Assembly: GCA_963707465.1 (NCBI GenBank)
Contig: CAVPQK010000003.1
Location: 1-64,000, forward strand
Reading direction: 5' to 3'
DNA length: 64,000 bases
From: Bog-159 sp963707465
Lineage (GTDB): Bacteria; Acidobacteriota; Terriglobia; Bryobacterales; Bryobacteraceae
In this document: piece by piece, positions 28,269 to 36,621 of the stretch
Numbering within the stretch: the stretch's first letter is position 1
How the letters are laid out: every line of letters begins with the position of its first letter
Position numbers and translations under genes: made by a program
Notes under the pieces: model-generated
The model's database searches: none
What the model saw: the letters and a program-made list of their open reading frames with translations, nothing else
What the model was told of the DNA's origin: nothing

Positions 28269-29303
28269 TTAGTGATGGCCGCCGCCTCCGCTACGAGACT
28301 GGCTCCCGCCCCCCGACTGTCTTTGCTGCATCTGCTGGGACTGCTGCGTGTGTCTCTGCTGCATTTGGTTGGTCTGTTGCTGGTGGCGTTGCTCCAATTG
28401 CTGCGTTTTCGCTTCACTAGCCTGCTGCCTTCCCTGCTGCTGATGTTCCTTGTCCTGCTGCTGCTGGAGTTTCTGCCGTTCCTGGTTTTGCTTTGCGCCT
28501 AACTGGTCCTGCTGCTTCTGGTATTTCCGGTCCAGCGTCGGGTTTCCCGTGTTAGGGGCAGCGGAGCGTGCGACGGGTGGAAGGTCCCTGGGGTGGACCG
28601 CGCTGGCGGAGTGGACGCCGTCTTCCGAACGTCCGCCTGCCGCCGCATGGCTGTTCCCGGAAGCCCGTTGTTGGGATTCGGAGCGCGCGGCTTGCGCATG
28701 TTGTGTCTGAGCGGCTACTGGCGCAGCGTGCCTGCCATTAGCGATCGCCTGTTCTTGTGGCGTGGCGCGCGCTTCGATCCCGCCCCTTCCGCCGTTGTAG
28801 CTGACGCGGCCACCCGCAGCCTCGTTCACCCTCGCACTGTAAACGTTGTGGATGGCGTCGCCGTTCACGCGATTATACGCAGTGTTGTAGAAGAAATGGC
28901 CGTTGTCCCAGCGTCCGCCGTCATAACCGCGACCGAAGTAGCCAAAGCCATAATTGATCCCGCCATAGAAACCTACTCCCATGCCCCAGTAGCCTGCGTT
29001 GAAGAAGAATCCGCCGCCGCGCCAACCCCAATAGCCGGGCGTCCAGAGAAACCCGACTTCCGGAGCCATCACCCAGTCGCCCGACACCCAGTAGTAGGCG
29101 CCGTCCCCCCAAGCCCAATAACCGGGCGTCCAGATATAACCGTCGCCGGGGCACATCGGCTGCTCGTAGACGGGCAGTTCAGGCGGCGCGACCTCCACGG
29201 ATACGTCAACTTGCGCGAAAGATGCAGTGGACAGGCATAGCGCTCCGGCCGCCAACAGCAGTGAACGACCGAAGCACGTGCGAGCAACGTTGATGATTCT
29301 CAT
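28269..29303 (-). CDS. exported YXWGXW-repeat protein with Gln-rich tail
   Basis: Start at 29303 is supported by AGGAAA upstream. The 344-residue product has a signal peptide (FGRSLLLAAGALCLSTASFA), then a W/G/Y-rich module with at least two copies of the YXWGXW repeat pattern (WTPGYWAWGDGAYYWVSGDW; LWTPGYWGWRGG). A glycine-tyrosine stretch follows (GINYGFGYFGRGYDGGRWDN). The last 130 residues are a low-complexity coil (QQQDKEHQQQGRQQ and related) ending in a Gly/Ser/His tail. The N-terminal module is widespread in Proteobacteria and Acidobacteria with unknown function; the tail suggests periplasmic or envelope binding. It converges with the Crp/Fnr gene. Confidence 0.85.
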   Translation of the reverse strand: MRIINVARTCFGRSLLLAAGALCLSTASFAQVDVSVEVAPPELPVYEQPMCPGDGYIWTPGYWAWGDGAYYWVSGDWVMAPEVGFLWTPGYWGWRGGGFFFNAGYWGMGVGFYGGINYGFGYFGRGYDGGRWDNGHFFYNTAYNRVNGDAIHNVYSARVNEAAGGRVSYNGGRGGIEARATPQEQAIANGRHAAPVAAQTQHAQAARSESQQRASGNSHAAAGGRSEDGVHSASAVHPRDLPPVARSAAPNTGNPTLDRKYQKQQDQLGAKQNQERQKLQQQQDKEHQQQGRQQASEAKTQQLEQRHQQQTNQMQQRHTQQSQQMQQRQSGGGSQSRSGGGGHH

Positions 29304-29468
29304 TATTTCCTTTTTGTCTCCAGCGATGGCTGAAGAGAGCAGTCGCCGCGCTATTTCCGCGCGTGAGTCTCCCTTCGCCGGCATCCTATGTGCAATGCTG
29401 AGGCCAAACCGAAAGCCCGCGATTTCATGCAGAACGATGGATGGGAAGTGCACAACCTGCATGTGCGT

Positions 29469-29790
29469 GAGGACGCCCTCCACGGGCGTTCGCTGCTGAC
29501 GCTCTCGTTGACCAGCAAAACGCACCCATACAAGGCCGGCTTCGAACCGTTTGCGAGAGATATCTACCGCTTGCCGTACGCCCATTGTCACCGCTGCTCG
29601 GATTCGCTGACGTATCCCGACGGCAAGCTGCATTGCGCCGCGCATCTGGAGGATACGTTCCTGCGCGTCGTGGCCGCCCCGGCAGCGATCGAAGCCATTG
29701 GCGCACAGTTCCGCGACCGCGCACTAGCCTGGAAGCAGCGCTTCCCCGTCCTCGGCGATATCCGCGGATTTGGGGCCATGCAGGCATCCA
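29469..29790 (+). pseudogene. class-III aminotransferase (GabT-like) remnant with internal deletion
   Basis: The translated fragment matches the middle of a 4-aminobutyrate-type aminotransferase: EDALHGRSLLTLSLTSKTHP, then PYKAGFEPFARDIYRLPYAH, then CHRCSDSLTYP and CAAHLEDTFLRVVAAPA. It then jumps directly to the C-terminal part, AIGAQFRDRALAWKQRFPVL and GDIRGFGAMQA. In family members about 150-170 residues lie between these pieces, including the PLP lysine, so an in-frame internal deletion has occurred. The N-terminal third and C-terminus are also missing. The frame is open only by chance from 29388. It abuts the end of the convergent cupin gene. Confidence 0.8.
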
Positions 29791-29791
29791 A

Positions 29792-30274
29792 TCAGGCGCG
29801 TTCGTCACTTCGGCCGTGGATCGGATCGACCCACTTCACTGGGCTCGGCTCCTCCACAGGTTCGATCTCCAGATTCACCACCACGGCTTCGTTATCGCTG
29901 CGCACCAGCACGCACTCCAGGGTCTCGTCGCCCGAGGCATTGATCTCCTGGTGCGGCACGTAGGGCGGCACATAGATAAAATCTCCCGGCCCCGCCTCGG
30001 CGACGTACTCGAGGCGATCGCCCCAGCGCATGCGGGCGCGGCCGCGCACGACGTAGATAACGCTTTCGAGCGCGCCGTGGTGATGCGCGCCGGTCTTGGC
30101 ATTGGCGCAGATGCTGACCGTTCCCGCCCAGATCTTCTGGGCGCCTACCCGCGCGGAGTTGATCGCCGCGGCGCGACTCATCCCGGGCGACTGCGGTGTG
30201 TTCGAGTCGAGCGAGTCCCGCGGGATCACTTTCACGCCGTGACTTTTCCAGTCGACTTTTTCCGTATCGCGCAT
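29792..30274 (-). CDS. cupin-domain protein
   Basis: A 160-residue single-domain cupin. Motif 1 appears as GAHHHGALESVIYVVRGRAR, with two or three His and a Glu as likely metal ligands; motif 2 is GDFIYVPPYVPHQEINA with a further His. About 110 residues between the metal ligands and the ends are as usual. The enzymatic role is not predictable; relatives include dioxygenase-like and sugar-binding proteins. The neighbour upstream on the same strand is a haem-motif protein (stop at 30298, 23 bp away), so the two could be co-transcribed. Confidence 0.85.
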   Translation of the reverse strand: MRDTEKVDWKSHGVKVIPRDSLDSNTPQSPGMSRAAAINSARVGAQKIWAGTVSICANAKTGAHHHGALESVIYVVRGRARMRWGDRLEYVAEAGPGDFIYVPPYVPHQEINASGDETLECVLVRSDNEAVVVNLEIEPVEEPSPVKWVDPIHGRSDERA

Positions 30275-30297
30275 ATCGGCGGCGGCGCGGGGTTCCG

Positions 30298-31410
30298 CTA
30301 ACGGCTGCGGGGCTTCGAATTGGAAGCGGTCCGCTGAACGCCCTCATCGCCGGCGGCGAGCAATGCTGCCGTGGCGTAGCCAGTGGCGGCGTCGCTCATG
30401 AACTTCTCCGGCACGCTGCCGGGATCGTGCTTATGATTCATCGAATCCGCAGCCCAGTAGCCGCCCTGACGGTCCTGATGGGATCTGAGCCATGCCAGGG
30501 CTTTCGACAAACCCGCCTGGGGCGACTTGACTCCGGCCTGCTCGACCGCGAAAGCGGCCAGCGCCGTGGCATAGCTATTCGAGCCAATCGCAACCGGCGC
30601 TTTGTCGCGTTTCTTCCATTGCCCGAGCGACGCGAGGGTCCACCCGCCGTCCGCCTCCTGTTTGTGCCACACCTCATCCAGAATCGCTTGCTTGTCCGCG
30701 TCGGGCAACAAATCGCGCAGCTTGGACGACGCCCATAGCAGGAACAGCCGGTTGTGCAAGGGCTGGGTGCTCTGGCCGTCGCGCAGATAGGCCCGAAGCG
30801 CGGCTATGTTCTGCTGAATCTCCGGGCGGGCCTGATAGCCCCCTGGAGCCACACCGGTCGCCAAAGCTGCTAAAGCGCCGCCATAGAACGCCGCGTCTTT
30901 GGTCTCCCAGGGATCCAGGTCGAAGTCGGACCAAAGCCAGTTGCCTTTGTCTGGCCCGCTCTTCAACTGCGTGGACCACAGGCGCTCGAATGCCTTTTCC
31001 CCTTCCGGGCTCAACCGGCCGCGCGGGGCATCGTCCATCCCCAGCACCAGGGATGCCAGCACCACTTGCGCGCCGTACACCTGATCTACGATCAGACCCT
31101 TGAGGCCTCCGAACAGGTCCTTTGCATCGGTGTGGATTACGGTGGCCCGCATGCTGGAAACCAGCAGCCCTTCATAGAGCGTGGGGCCGGTCCTCTCGTT
31201 CAACGCCTGCCGCAGCGCCGGTCTGGCCAGCAAGTACGGCAAGCCGGTATGGCACGACACACACGCCACACCCGAGTGTAAGGCCGTTGGCCACGCGTCC
31301 CACACCTTTTGGCGCGAATCCATGTATTGTTCGGCCTGGCGCGGGTTCCAGTCGCCGCAGAACGCGGGCGCAACGGCCAAGGCAAGCAAAGCGGCAACTC
31401 GAATCGACAT
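30298..31410 (-). CDS. exported CXXCH haem-motif protein with terpene-cyclase-like (alpha/alpha) repeats
   Basis: A 370-residue exported protein. The signal peptide (VAALLALAVAPAFC) is followed by one c-type haem motif, CVSCHTG, with Cys at about 50 and 53 and His at 54. From residue 100 onwards the sequence is helical with repeats resembling squalene-cyclase/prenyltransferase QW-type repeats: KQEADGGWTLASLGQW and HQDRQGGYWAADSM, plus EKAFERLWSTQL and ALAFAAFAVE-like helices. Such proteins adopt an alpha/alpha-barrel. A c-type haem joined to this fold suggests an electron-transfer or lipid-binding role in the periplasm. I know of similar acidobacterial proteins but not of a tested function. 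Confidence 0.75.
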   Translation of the reverse strand: MSIRVAALLALAVAPAFCGDWNPRQAEQYMDSRQKVWDAWPTALHSGVACVSCHTGLPYLLARPALRQALNERTGPTLYEGLLVSSMRATVIHTDAKDLFGGLKGLIVDQVYGAQVVLASLVLGMDDAPRGRLSPEGEKAFERLWSTQLKSGPDKGNWLWSDFDLDPWETKDAAFYGGALAALATGVAPGGYQARPEIQQNIAALRAYLRDGQSTQPLHNRLFLLWASSKLRDLLPDADKQAILDEVWHKQEADGGWTLASLGQWKKRDKAPVAIGSNSYATALAAFAVEQAGVKSPQAGLSKALAWLRSHQDRQGGYWAADSMNHKHDPGSVPEKFMSDAATGYATAALLAAGDEGVQRTASNSKPRSR

Positions 31411-31463
31411 AGGAGTCCCTTTCGTGTGAGTATAACGTGGATTCGTACAAGACCGCAGCCAGC

Positions 31464-31793
31464 TTACCGTGTGGGCGCGGGTTGGCTGGCCTTGGGCGGT
31501 GCGGGTGGCGGATCCTGCAGGATGAACACCTTTTCGTCAGGCTTCACCAGTTTCAGGCGCTGCCGGATTTCCAGTTCCTGGCCGGACGGGCTGTCGCTGA
31601 AGCGGCCGATGCGCGCGCGCTGCTCTTCGATCTGGCGCGCAAGATCTCCGTTCTTCTTCTCGTACTCGCGAATTAAGCGGCGCTTCTCCATTAATCCGGG
31701 GATACCCTGCGGTCCTTGTAATGCAATAAATGCATAGCCGGCCAGTAGGAAGAGAGCCACACCGCCCGCGAATTTGGTGATGGATGATTTCAT
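31464..31793 (-). CDS. FtsB/DivIC-like septum formation protein
   Basis: The ATG at 31793 begins a 109-residue protein: a short cytoplasmic tail, one transmembrane helix (FAGGVALFLLAGYAFIAL), then a coiled coil (MEKRRLIREYEKKNGDLARQ, IEEQRARIGRFS), and a conserved-looking end (EIRQRLKLVKPDEKVFIL) followed by a Pro-rich tail. This is the FtsB/DivIC arrangement, which joins FtsL and FtsQ at the divisome. It is divergent from cutA with only 54 bp between starts, so both promoters overlap. Confidence 0.8.
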   Translation of the reverse strand: MKSSITKFAGGVALFLLAGYAFIALQGPQGIPGLMEKRRLIREYEKKNGDLARQIEEQRARIGRFSDSPSGQELEIRQRLKLVKPDEKVFILQDPPPAPPKASQPAPTR

Positions 31794-31847
31794 CGCCGCA
31801 TGATAATGGTAACATCGGATTCGAAATCTTGTTCCAAATTTTCGCGT

Positions 31848-32168
31848 ATGACCGATAAAATTGTTGTGTTGAGCACCTGCGCCACGGAAGAGGAGGCCGC
31901 CAAGCTGGCGCGGGTGCTGGTGGAGGCTCGCGTGGCAGCGTGCGTGACGATAGTGCCCGGCGCGCGCAGCGTGTACCGCTGGCAAGGAGCGATCGAATCG
32001 GCGCCGGAGTGCCTGCTGGTCATCAAGTCTTCGCGGCAGCTCTTCGACGCGCTGCGGACGGCTCTCGAAAATGCCCATGCCTACGATGTGCCGGAGGTGG
32101 TGGCGTTGCCGGTAGTAGAAGGAGCGGCCAACTATATGAACTGGCTGGAAGGTCAGCTCGGTGCCTGA
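31848..32168 (+). CDS. cutA: divalent-cation tolerance protein CutA
   Basis: A 106-residue CutA1. Conserved lines are VVLSTCATEEEAAKLARVLV at the start, ACVTIVPGARSVYRWQGAIE in the centre and YDVPEVVALPVVEGAANYMN near the end; these form a trimeric ferredoxin-like fold. The ATG at 31848 is chosen because 16 preceding in-frame codons are atypical. It overlaps the next gene by eight bases (GTGCCTGA), the first link of a run of genes on this strand from 31848 to 37805. Role in copper tolerance is a family label and not certain. Confidence 0.93.
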   Translation: MTDKIVVLSTCATEEEAAKLARVLVEARVAACVTIVPGARSVYRWQGAIESAPECLLVIKSSRQLFDALRTALENAHAYDVPEVVALPVVEGAANYMNWLEGQLGA

Positions 32169-32835
32169 TGCGTGGCTGCGGCCGGGTATGGCCATGGTGC
32201 TGGACATGGATGGCGTGATCGTCGATTCGAATCCGCTGCATGCAAAGGCGTGGACGCAGTACAACCTCCGCTCCGGGATCGACGCCGGCGAAACCCTCGC
32301 CGACCGCATGTACGGCCGGCGCAACGACGAGATCGTCCGCAGCTTGTTCGGCGCCGAGTTGAGCGCGGAGGAGGTCGCGGCGCACGGGACCGCTAAGGAG
32401 GCGCTCTACCGGGAAATGCTGGAGCCCAGGCTGGCGGAAACGCTGGTGCCCGGCGTGCGGGAGTTCCTCGAGCGGCATGCCGGCCAACCCATTGGCCTGG
32501 CGACCAACGCGGAGCCGGCCAACGTGGATTTCGTCCTGGACCGGAGCGGGCTGCGCACCTATTTCCGAGTGGTCGTGGACGGCCACCAGGTGCGCCATCC
32601 CAAGCCGCATCCGGAAATCTACCTGCGCGCCGCCGAGCTGCTTTCGACCGCGCCGCGCAACTGCATCGTGTTCGAAGATTCGTTTTCCGGCGTGGAAGCC
32701 GCGCGGGCGGCCGGGGCCCGCATCGTGGGCCTGAAAACCACGCATCGCGAGTTGCCGGGCGCGCAACTGGCGATCGACGATTTCCGCGGCGCGCAACTGG
32801 AAGCGTGGCTGCGCGCGCAGGTCCAGGACGCGTAA
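32161..32835 (+). CDS. HAD-family hydrolase, beta-phosphoglucomutase-like
   Basis: The GTG at 32161 overlaps cutA. The 224-residue protein has HAD motif I DMDGVIVDSNPLHAKAW with two Asp for nucleophile and acid/base, motif II around GLATNAEPAN, motif III Lys near RHPKPHPEIYLRAAE and motif IV FEDSFSGVEAARAAG. It groups with the PGM/phosphatase subfamily, with a helical cap between I and II. Substrate is probably a sugar phosphate or other small phospho-metabolite. It stops two bases before the pseudo-kinase start. Confidence 0.9.
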   Translation: MPDAWLRPGMAMVLDMDGVIVDSNPLHAKAWTQYNLRSGIDAGETLADRMYGRRNDEIVRSLFGAELSAEEVAAHGTAKEALYREMLEPRLAETLVPGVREFLERHAGQPIGLATNAEPANVDFVLDRSGLRTYFRVVVDGHQVRHPKPHPEIYLRAAELLSTAPRNCIVFEDSFSGVEAARAAGARIVGLKTTHRELPGAQLAIDDFRGAQLEAWLRAQVQDA

Positions 32836-32837
32836 CG

Positions 32838-34541
32838 ATGGGGTCCCTTGTGCTCATGGCGATGCCGGCCGCGCTACCCATTGGAATTTTCCTCATCGCC
32901 GTGGCTGTCTTCGCGATCTGGCGCCGTGACGAACGGTTGCGCGGGCAGCGTGAGATGCTGCACAGGGCCTATGGGCTGGGCGAGGAGATCCTGGGATCTT
33001 CGTCGGCGGATCAGATCCTCGACAAGGTCAAGGTGGTGGTGCCCGCTATTTTCGGGGTCAGCAGCGCGGAGCTTTACCTGCACAACCGCCACGCGAAGAC
33101 GCTCGACGCGGTGGGCCGGGGCGGCGCCGAACCGCATTCCATACCGCTCTCAGCCCCACCGGCCGGGCCGCAAGCCGGCGCGGTGGCCTGCTTCCACTAC
33201 CGGACTCTGCTGGCGATTCCCGATACTTCGCGCAGCCCGTTTCCGGTAACGGGACGGCCGGGCCCGGAGGGCACTCCGGATGCACCGCGGTCGCTGCTGT
33301 TCGTTCCCATGCTGGCGCAAGGCGAGGTGCTGGGGATCCTGCAGATGGACCAGCGCGATCGCGCCCGGGTTTTCAGCCGCGATGAGCAAACCCTCACGCA
33401 ACATCTGGCCAACCAGATCGGCGTGGCGATCAAGCTGCTCGACCAGCGGTCCGTCCGCGAGCAACTCTTCCGCACGGAAAAGCTGGCGGCGGTCGGGCAA
33501 CTGGTCTCTGGAATTGTCAACGACCTGCGCACGCCGTTGGCCGCCATTGCCAGTCTGGCCAATGCGGCGCAAGGCGCCCAGTCCAGCGCGGGCCCACTGC
33601 GGGGACCTTCGCCCGCCGACCTGGCGAGCATTGCGGCCGAGGCGCATCGCGCCGCCGGGATCGTCGACCGGCTGATGGGTTTTGCCGGCACCGGTCCGGC
33701 GCAAACCCAGCCGGTAGAGTTGAACGGCCTGCTGCGCAACCTGTTCGAGTTCCGGGAGCGCGAGTGGAAGGTGCGCGGGATTCGGGCGCGCACGCTGCTG
33801 GCGGACGAGCCGATCATCGTGCTGGGATCGCATGGCCAACTCGAACAAGTCTTCCTGAACCTGCTGGTGCACGCTGAACAAGAGCTGTCGGATGCCAGCG
33901 AGAAGGAGATCGCCATCCACAGCAGCGTGGTCGCGCGGCGCGCCCTGGTGGAGATCTCTTACAGCGGGCCGAAGGGCGCCGCGGACCCGTTTGTCACGGG
34001 AGCCGACGAAGCGTCCGGTGGCGCGGGCCTGGGTGTTTGTCGCAGTTTGATTACCGGCCATGGAGGCGAGATCCGGCTGTTACAGCCGGTGGCGGGCGAT
34101 CCGGTATTTCAGGTCGAACTGCCCTGCGCGCCGCGGGAGCAGCCCAGTGGCACGGCAGCCGAGAACGGCCGCAACGGCGCGCACATCCTGACGGCGCTGG
34201 TGATCGAGCCGGCCGAAGCCATTCAGACGCAGTTGCGCGGCCTGCTGTCCGCCCGCGGATATCGGGTGGTGCCGGTGAACAGCTCCGACGAAGGACTGGA
34301 CTTGGCGCAGCGCCTGCGCTTCGACGCCATCTTCTGCTCCGTGCATGCGCCGGGGCTCAATTGGGTGGAAACCGCCGAGCAGGTGCGGACCCGCGTGGGC
34401 GGATTCGTCCTGCTTTCCGACTCATACGACGCGGATCTGTCGGCCGATTTCGCGGGCGATCGCCGCTTCGTGCTGGCCAAGCCGGTGGATGAAAAGCAAC
34501 TGGACCGGGTGCTCGAAGCTATGCGGGCCGATCTTCGTTAG
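32838..34541 (+). CDS. membrane GAF hybrid sensor kinase with all phosphotransfer residues replaced
   Basis: A 567-residue protein. The N-terminal helix (ALPIGIFLIAVAVFAIW) anchors it; a GAF domain spans about 50-200 (LLFVPMLAQGEVLGILQMDQ). The dimerisation helix reads KLAAVGQLVSGIVNDLRTPL, with Asn at 228 where the phosphoacceptor His belongs. The ATPase-like domain keeps a G-box (GGAGLGVCRSLI), but the N-box reads NLLVHAEQ, with His at 345 where the Mg-binding Asn is expected. The C-terminal receiver (about 450-567) reads RFDAIFCSVHAPG, with Ser at 501 in place of the phosphoacceptor Asp, while Lys548 (LAKPV) and Ser527 are kept. It looks like a signalling scaffold that no longer transfers phosphate. 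Start is two bases after the HAD stop. Confidence 0.88.
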   Translation: MGSLVLMAMPAALPIGIFLIAVAVFAIWRRDERLRGQREMLHRAYGLGEEILGSSSADQILDKVKVVVPAIFGVSSAELYLHNRHAKTLDAVGRGGAEPHSIPLSAPPAGPQAGAVACFHYRTLLAIPDTSRSPFPVTGRPGPEGTPDAPRSLLFVPMLAQGEVLGILQMDQRDRARVFSRDEQTLTQHLANQIGVAIKLLDQRSVREQLFRTEKLAAVGQLVSGIVNDLRTPLAAIASLANAAQGAQSSAGPLRGPSPADLASIAAEAHRAAGIVDRLMGFAGTGPAQTQPVELNGLLRNLFEFREREWKVRGIRARTLLADEPIIVLGSHGQLEQVFLNLLVHAEQELSDASEKEIAIHSSVVARRALVEISYSGPKGAADPFVTGADEASGGAGLGVCRSLITGHGGEIRLLQPVAGDPVFQVELPCAPREQPSGTAAENGRNGAHILTALVIEPAEAIQTQLRGLLSARGYRVVPVNSSDEGLDLAQRLRFDAIFCSVHAPGLNWVETAEQVRTRVGGFVLLSDSYDADLSADFAGDRRFVLAKPVDEKQLDRVLEAMRADLR

Positions 34542-34579
34542 CGCCATCCTGCGCGCTGCGCGCGCGGTAAAGTAATCTT

Positions 34580-35050
34580 ATGCGGAAATGGTTGTCGATC
34601 GTTTTGTTGTGCTGCGGTCCCCTGCTAGCGGACAAATATAGCGGACCACGCCCGCCTAAGCCGGACCTTCCTTACCTGATGCACGCCGACACCCTGGTGC
34701 CGACCGAGAGCGTGGAAGCCCAAGAAGAGAAGCGAAAGGGCAACGTCACCTACGTGATCCCCGGGGCCAGTTCTTCGGCGCGCACGCCGCTGGCATCGCC
34801 GGCCTTCATCATGTTAACGGACCAGGTCCCGGCGGACAGGATGCAACTCTTCAAGGTGCAATCGAAGGGCGGGCGGCGCGAGGTGGAATACATGCGCGGG
34901 AACAAGCGGGTGGCGCGCCCCATCCGGCTCAACATCACGCCCCTGGGCGAGAACCTGTTCAAGATCGAGGTGGACGAGATTCTGGATAACGGCGAGTACT
35001 CGCTGTCGCCGGCGGACTCGAACCAGGTTTTCTGTTTCCAGATCTATTAG
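34580..35050 (+). CDS. exported hypothetical protein
   Basis: A 156-residue protein with a short signal peptide or lipoprotein-like start (MRKWLSIVLLCCGPLLADK). The mature region starts with a Pro-rich segment (GPRPPKPDLPYLMHADTLVP), then has alternating beta-type sequence (PAFIMLTDQVPADRMQLFK, LNITPLGENLFKIEVDEIL) ending GEYSLSPADSNQVFCFQIY, which resembles an immunoglobulin-like fold. No family recognised. It is the fourth gene of the cutA-to-kynureninase run, six bases before the GDPD gene. Confidence 0.75.
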   Translation: MRKWLSIVLLCCGPLLADKYSGPRPPKPDLPYLMHADTLVPTESVEAQEEKRKGNVTYVIPGASSSARTPLASPAFIMLTDQVPADRMQLFKVQSKGGRREVEYMRGNKRVARPIRLNITPLGENLFKIEVDEILDNGEYSLSPADSNQVFCFQIY

Positions 35051-35056
35051 CCGGCC

Positions 35057-35848
35057 GTGGGACGGGCGATTCTAGTACACGGTCATCGCGGCGCGCGCGC
35101 CATGCGCCCGGAGAACACGCTGGCGGGATTTGAGTACGCCATCCAGGCAGGCGCGGACGCGCTGGAGATGGACGTGGCGATTACGCGCGACGACGTGGCC
35201 GTGGTTTCGCACGATCCGAAAATGAACCGCGCGATCTGCAGTTCACCGGACCCGCCGCGCCCCATCCGGGAGCTGACTCTGACCGAACTGGAGCGCTGGG
35301 ACTGCGGCGCCGCGCCGAATCCGCGCTTTCCCAAACAGCAGTCGGTCCCCGGCGCGCGCGTTCCGACGCTCGACCAGGTGCTCGATCTGGCGGACCGCGG
35401 CCATTTTCTGTTCAACATCGAAATCAAGAGTTTCCCGGAACACCCCGCGCTGGCGCCGCTGCCGGAACGCTTCGCCGAACTGGTGCATCAGACGATCCGG
35501 CGCCATGAACTGGAGAAGCGGACGATCGTGCAGTCCTTCGACTTCCGCATCCTGCACGCCATGCGGCGGATCGCGCCCGAGATCCGTCTGGGAGCGCTGT
35601 ATGCGGGGCGGCCGAAGAGCTTGGCGGCGATCGCGCACCAGGCCGGAGCGGGGATCGTGGCGCCGTATCATGCGCTGGCCTCCGCGCGGCAGGTCCGCGC
35701 CGCGCACGATGCGGGGCTGGAGGTGATCGCCTGGACGGCCAATCGTCCGCGTGATTGGAGGCGGTTGATCGCGGCGGAGGTGGATGCCATTACCACCGAC
35801 GACCCGGCGGCGCTGCTGGCTTACTTGAAAGAGAACGGACTGCGGTAG
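35057..35848 (+). CDS. glycerophosphodiester phosphodiesterase
   Basis: A 263-residue TIM-barrel enzyme starting from GTG at 35057. It hydrolyses glycerophosphodiesters to an alcohol and glycerol-3-phosphate. Visible motifs: HGHRGARAMRPENTLAGF with the catalytic His and the Arg/Glu pair, DALEMDVAITRD with the metal Glu/Asp, VVSHDP with the second His, and late NIEIKSFP (metal Glu) and the end line EVIAWTANRPRDWRRLI. No signal peptide, so cytoplasmic. Length matches the UgpQ-like group. Confidence 0.93.
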   Translation: MGRAILVHGHRGARAMRPENTLAGFEYAIQAGADALEMDVAITRDDVAVVSHDPKMNRAICSSPDPPRPIRELTLTELERWDCGAAPNPRFPKQQSVPGARVPTLDQVLDLADRGHFLFNIEIKSFPEHPALAPLPERFAELVHQTIRRHELEKRTIVQSFDFRILHAMRRIAPEIRLGALYAGRPKSLAAIAHQAGAGIVAPYHALASARQVRAAHDAGLEVIAWTANRPRDWRRLIAAEVDAITTDDPAALLAYLKENGLR

Positions 35849-35868
35849 GTTGGGATATCGGAGCTGAC

Positions 35869-36621
35869 ATGGACTACAAGGTCGCGGTGGTAACCGGCGC
35901 GGGCAGCGGCATCGGCCGGGCGGTGAGCGTGGCGCTCGAAGGCGCGGGATATGCGGTGGTGCTGGCGGGACGGCGGGCCGCGGAGTTGGAGGGGACGGCG
36001 GCCATGGGCCGGCAGGGCGGGGGAGAGATGCTGGCCGTGCCCACCGACGTGGGCGATCCCGAAGCGGTGAAGGCGCTGTTCGCGCGGACGAAGGAAGCTT
36101 TCGGACGGCTGGACCTGCTGTTCAACAATGCGGGCATGGGCGCGCCGGCCATCCCCATGGAGGATCTCAGCTACGAGCGGTGGAACGCGGTGGTGAGTGT
36201 CAATCTGACTGGCGCATTCCTGTGCGCGCAGGAAGCTATAAAGATGATGAAGGCGCAATCGCCGCGGGGCGGGCGGATCATCAATAACGGCTCGATTTCT
36301 GCGCACGCGCCGCGGCCCAACTCGGCGCCCTATACGGCGACCAAGCACGCCATCACCGGGCTGACTAAGTGCATTTCGCTCGACGGACGCAAGTACGACA
36401 TCGCTTGCGGGCAGATCGACATCGGCAATGCGGCGACCGAGATGACGGCGCGCATGGCGGCTGGCGTGCCGCAAGCGGACGGGTCCAGGACGCCGGAGCC
36501 GGTGATGGATGTGCGGCACGTGGCGGACGCGGTGCTGTACATGGCGGGCCTGCCGCTGGATGCCAACGTGCTGTTCATGACGGTGATGGCTACGCAGATG
36601 CCGCTGGTGGGGCGCGGGTGA
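35869..36621 (+). CDS. SDR family oxidoreductase
   Basis: A 250-residue short-chain dehydrogenase. Start at 35869 gives MDYKVAVVTGAGSGIGRAVS, the NAD(P) Rossmann motif; the family NNAG motif appears in LLFNNAGMGAPA. The catalytic Ser is in NNGSISAHAP and Tyr/Lys in YTATKHAITGL. The end line QMPLVGRG is typical of this group. It overlaps the kynureninase start (GTGA), so the two are coupled. The substrate is unknown; association with kynureninase could hint at tryptophan-derived or related ring metabolism, which is inference. Confidence 0.92.
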   Translation: MDYKVAVVTGAGSGIGRAVSVALEGAGYAVVLAGRRAAELEGTAAMGRQGGGEMLAVPTDVGDPEAVKALFARTKEAFGRLDLLFNNAGMGAPAIPMEDLSYERWNAVVSVNLTGAFLCAQEAIKMMKAQSPRGGRIINNGSISAHAPRPNSAPYTATKHAITGLTKCISLDGRKYDIACGQIDIGNAATEMTARMAAGVPQADGSRTPEPVMDVRHVADAVLYMAGLPLDANVLFMTVMATQMPLVGRG

